64,000 nt of DNA from Sycobia sp. Sy_11 (Eukaryota > Arthropoda > Insecta > Hymenoptera > Epichrysomallidae): assembly GCA_018907035.1 (NCBI GenBank), contig JACCIC010000004.1:6246001-6310000 (forward strand), read 5' to 3'. Both the position numbers and the translations under genes were made by a program. The notes beneath the pieces are model-generated. The model did no database searches. It saw nothing but the letters and a program-made list of their open reading frames with translations, and was not told where the DNA came from. Shown one piece after another: positions 61,144 to 64,000 of this stretch. Numbering within the stretch: position 1 is the stretch's first letter; each line of letters begins with the position of its first letter.

Positions 61144-62979
61144 TTAAGTTTTAATAGGCCCTCTAGCACGTTGGTCTTCCATACGACCAGCTTGAAGCCT
61201 TAGAATAAGGGCAAATAAGTCTTCTTCCGGAACAGTGGCCCCAGATGAAATATTCTCATTATTTTGTGATTCTTGCTCATCTACATCTTTCAAAATGGAA
61301 CAGTTTGGCAGTGGACTACGCTGATCTTCTAATCTAGAGCTTTGACATCTTGCTAACATTTCAATAAATGAATCATCATCTGCTACAGATTGATCAGATA
61401 CATTAAGAGAACTATTATTTTTTGTAGTGTTCAGTCCTGGCAAATATGGCAAAGTTACTCTTTGCTCATCCATTCTTTTACTTTGCATGCCAGCAATTAA
61501 TTGTAACAAGTCTTCTTCATCCTTGTCTTTATTTTGATTTAACCCAACATTCTTCTTTTGATTTGTACGGAGAGCACAACGCTGATCATCCATACGCCCT
61601 GATTGAAAACGTGATAGTAATTCAAAGAAATTCTCTTCATCATCATCCTCTTTCTGAGGTAGTTCAGAAGCAATTTCAGCTCTAGCGTGGAAGAATTCTT
61701 CAGACTCTTTTGATTTCCCATCTGGGGTTAGCTTAATGAGATCTAAATTATCCATACTTTGTCTTCTGAGCCTATATCTGCCAGGTGACGAAGCCACAAT
61801 ATTCACTGAAGCAGCATTAAGGAGATTCTTTTTATCATCTCCAAGTTTTTCAATACCTAACATCTTCTGAAGATCAAGAACATTCATTTGCGCAGTTGCT
61901 TGGCCCATGGAATCTCCAAGCTCTCTTGAAATTTGTAAATGCAATTTTGCATAACAAAGTGCTTGTTCATTATTTCCCATAGCTGAGTAAGCATTACCTA
62001 AAGACCAACAAGCACGTCCTTCTCCCACTCTATCCTTTAATTGTTGAGCTATTAAAAGATGTCGTAAATGATATTCTATGGCTGAAGCGTAATCACGAAG
62101 TAAAGTATAAGTATTTCCTAGAGAATAGCAAGCCTGAGCTTCAAATGCCTGATCTCCAAGTTCTTGGGCAAGAACTAAAGTACGTCTGTAGTGCTGAGCA
62201 GCTTTTTCAAACTCTCCTAAGAAAATATGCGAATTTCCAAGATTACTATTAGCTCTTCTCTCTGCTGCCTTTTCACCAAATTCTCTAGCAATTTTTAATC
62301 GTTCATTATGATAATAAATAGCTTTTTGAAAATCTCCCAGAAGATAATAAGTATTTCCTAAATTACCACATGCTCGACCTTGAGCAGCAGAATCTGACAG
62401 TTTTTTCATCAATTCCAAATTTTCTTGATAGTAACTCACAGCTTGCTGCAAGCATTCTTTAACTTCTTCTGAATATTCTCCTGGTCCTTGATGTCCTATT
62501 CTACCATGTTGTTTGCCTTTGGCATGATAAACATTTCCTAAATTGTACAAGGCTCTTCCTTCACTAAGTTTATCTCCAATTTCTCTTGATATTTCCAAAT
62601 GGCGCTTACAACATATCATAGCTTCATCAAATTTACCCATAACTTTTAATGTATTTCCCAAATTACCGCTTGACTTTGCTTCACCAAGTTTATCTCCCAT
62701 TGATCTGGCTAATGTTAAATCATGCTTATGATATTGCATAGCCATTACATAATCTCCAAGATAAAAATATGCATTTCCTAACTGACTGTAAATAGCACTC
62801 AATGTTCGCAGATCATCGGTACCGGCTTGAATAGCTGCTTGAAAAAATGCTACTCCAGCTCTACAGTCACCAGCTTTACAAAGTCGCTCTCCTTCTAAAG
62901 CAAGTTCCAAGCACATGTTGGTATCGCTACTACTTACTTGAGCTTCGCTCAAATTTTCTACACTAGCACTTAAAGACAT
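61144..62979 (-). CDS. pins: Pins / rapsynoid, LGN (GPSM2) family spindle-orientation adaptor
   Basis: Cortical adaptor that links Gi-alpha (GDP form) through GoLoco motifs to Mud/NuMA and Inscuteable through its TPR repeats, orienting the mitotic spindle. The 611-residue protein has TPR repeats from about residue 22 to 370 with the LGN signature SLGNxY/NLGNxY, and the family insertion after TPR 3 (about 157-172). A linker with RRQSMDNLDLIKLTPD (405-420) contains Ser408, matching the Aurora-A site that creates the Dlg-binding surface in the fly protein. Four GoLoco motifs lie near 448-467, 488-507, 535-554 and 585-604, each with the D/E-x-Q-R arginine finger (DDQR, DEQR, EDQR, EDQR). The start chosen is MSLSASVENLSE at 62979. 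The frame stays open to 63096, but that stretch looks non-coding and has an acceptor-like CTTTTTGCAG ending at 63024. No introns interrupt the coding part. Confidence 0.96.
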   Translation of the reverse strand: MSLSASVENLSEAQVSSSDTNMCLELALEGERLCKAGDCRAGVAFFQAAIQAGTDDLRTLSAIYSQLGNAYFYLGDYVMAMQYHKHDLTLARSMGDKLGEAKSSGNLGNTLKVMGKFDEAMICCKRHLEISREIGDKLSEGRALYNLGNVYHAKGKQHGRIGHQGPGEYSEEVKECLQQAVSYYQENLELMKKLSDSAAQGRACGNLGNTYYLLGDFQKAIYYHNERLKIAREFGEKAAERRANSNLGNSHIFLGEFEKAAQHYRRTLVLAQELGDQAFEAQACYSLGNTYTLLRDYASAIEYHLRHLLIAQQLKDRVGEGRACWSLGNAYSAMGNNEQALCYAKLHLQISRELGDSMGQATAQMNVLDLQKMLGIEKLGDDKKNLLNAASVNIVASSPGRYRLRRQSMDNLDLIKLTPDGKSKESEEFFHARAEIASELPQKEDDDEENFFELLSRFQSGRMDDQRCALRTNQKKNVGLNQNKDKDEEDLLQLIAGMQSKRMDEQRVTLPYLPGLNTTKNNSSLNVSDQSVADDDSFIEMLARCQSSRLEDQRSPLPNCSILKDVDEQESQNNENISSGATVPEEDLFALILRLQAGRMEDQRARGPIKT

Positions 62980-63013
62980 TATGCTTTGTGTATTCTTAAT
63001 ACAAATACGTAAT

Positions 63014-63033
63014 TCTAAAAATTCTGCAAAAAG
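63014..63033 (-). other. possible splice acceptor upstream of Pins start
   Basis: On the minus strand CTTTTTGCAG|A, ending at 63024, precedes the Pins ATG by about 45 bases. It would place a non-coding 5' exon further up, beyond 63.1 kb. Weak support, from the motif alone. Confidence 0.35.
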
Positions 63034-63096
63034 AGCACCAAAAGTCAAATTTACAAAAAATTTATTATTCTTGAATAAAAATATTATACGTATCAA

Positions 63097-64000
63097 CTTC
63101 TAGGTACTTCATAAATTCTTTGATGAAATATCTATTTAGTTTTTTGAACTTGTTAGGCTAAAATTAAATCTAATGCCAGTTACATTAAGAATTTTGATTA
63201 TTTTATAAAAAAAAAAAATAATTTATCTTCATGAAATATACAATATTTTAATAAGCATTGAATATCTTATTGAAAAAATTAAACATTTCAAGTTAATTGT
63301 AAGTTTTTACTTTAAAATTTAAAAAAATGGTATTGTTTAAAAGTATTTTTTATACAAATGTTTTCATTTTCAGTGACAAATCATGGAAATTTTAAATGTG
63401 CAATATACTTCAATTTTTAAATAAAATCAGTAAAAAGAATTCTTGGAAGGAGCAATAGAAAGAATTATCTAACTTAGCCCCACAATTTCTAGCAAAATAA
63501 CTATTTGCATGTAGAAGCACCTGTTATGTTACATGTTCTTCGGTTTATGGTTTATGTGTATACCATCTTTTTAATGTTGATTGCGCTCATTTACTTCAGT
63601 AGTTCTAATAGATATCAGGATCTTGATTAACCTATAAGAAAATTAATTAATTAAGGGTAAATTATGAAAATATATATTCATTATTAAAAAAACGATAATT
63701 AAACAAGAAATATCATAATGTTTGAATTGAACAACAAAATTTAAATAATGACAAAATTATTTGTTATTTCGATACTATGACTTTCTCTTTTTCAACTGTT
63801 GATAACATATGTGACAAGTAACTAATATTATAATACATACGTATATAATTTAAATAGTATATCAATTTAAAATAATATACTTATATCTAAAATCAAAAAT
63901 GTAATATTAATTGGGTCAAAAAACAATTTATCATAAATATTTATTTATGAAATTATAAATATAGAGAATAATAATAGGCTTCATGAAAAAATATATCAAA
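63097..64000. other. AT-rich sequence upstream of Pins
   Basis: No coding sequence, repeat or strong motif seen. It probably holds the Pins promoter or a 5' intron. Confidence 0.6.

Noticed and set aside
62980..63096. N-terminal extension of Pins from an upstream ATG at 63096
   Set aside because: The extra 39 residues are hydrophobic and AT-driven, not family-like, and an acceptor-like site lies within them; MSLSASVENL fits the family start.

Overview
This is AT-rich animal nuclear DNA, most likely from an insect. Evidence for this is the split genes with GT-AG introns, the dense (AT)n, (GA)n and (CA)n microsatellites, and two recognisable protein genes of insect type. Protein style and the CpG- and GA-rich promoter-like islands in an otherwise very AT-rich background would fit a hymenopteran such as a parasitoid wasp, but the order is an inference from memory of protein style.

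Two protein genes are well supported, both on the minus strand. IntS6 (Integrator complex subunit 6) runs from an ATG at 29208 down to a TAA at 12195-12197. I could chain nine coding exons through consistent splice sites and phases into one 1050-residue protein with a von Willebrand A domain at the N terminus and the INTS3/SOSS-binding type helical domain at the C terminus. Its last intron is 7.3 kb. A CpG-rich promoter-like island lies upstream at about 29.2-30.6 kb. Pins/rapsynoid (LGN/GPSM2 family), a spindle-orientation adaptor, is encoded by one uninterrupted coding exon at 61144-62979, with TPR repeats and four GoLoco motifs. The two genes are not obviously linked in function: IntS6 acts in nuclear RNA 3'-end processing and transcription attenuation, Pins at the cell cortex in mitosis.

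Layout: 1-12.2 kb is intergenic, with a promoter-like GC-richer block at 0.45-1.8 kb (possible first exon of a minus-strand gene lying left of the window) and a clear TA-flanked fold-back element at 3649-3820. 12.2-29.2 kb is IntS6. 29.2-34.6 kb is GC-, CT- and CA-rich promoter-like DNA. 34.6-61.1 kb is mostly gene-poor DNA holding a degraded mariner transposase (39.75-40.7 kb), a GC-rich fold-back repeat (41.65-41.78 kb), a degraded hAT transposase (45.4-46.8 kb), several inverted repeats and many microsatellites. Two short protein-like pieces there (minus 36468-36563; plus 50273-50383, with an acceptor before it and AATAAA after it) are possible exons of unrecognised genes. 61.1-63.0 kb is Pins, and the last kilobase holds no recognisable feature.

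I saw no rRNA or CRISPR array and no convincing tRNA. No wholly new multi-gene system is visible; the best leads are the fold-back elements, the two candidate orphan exons and some unusual properties of IntS6.
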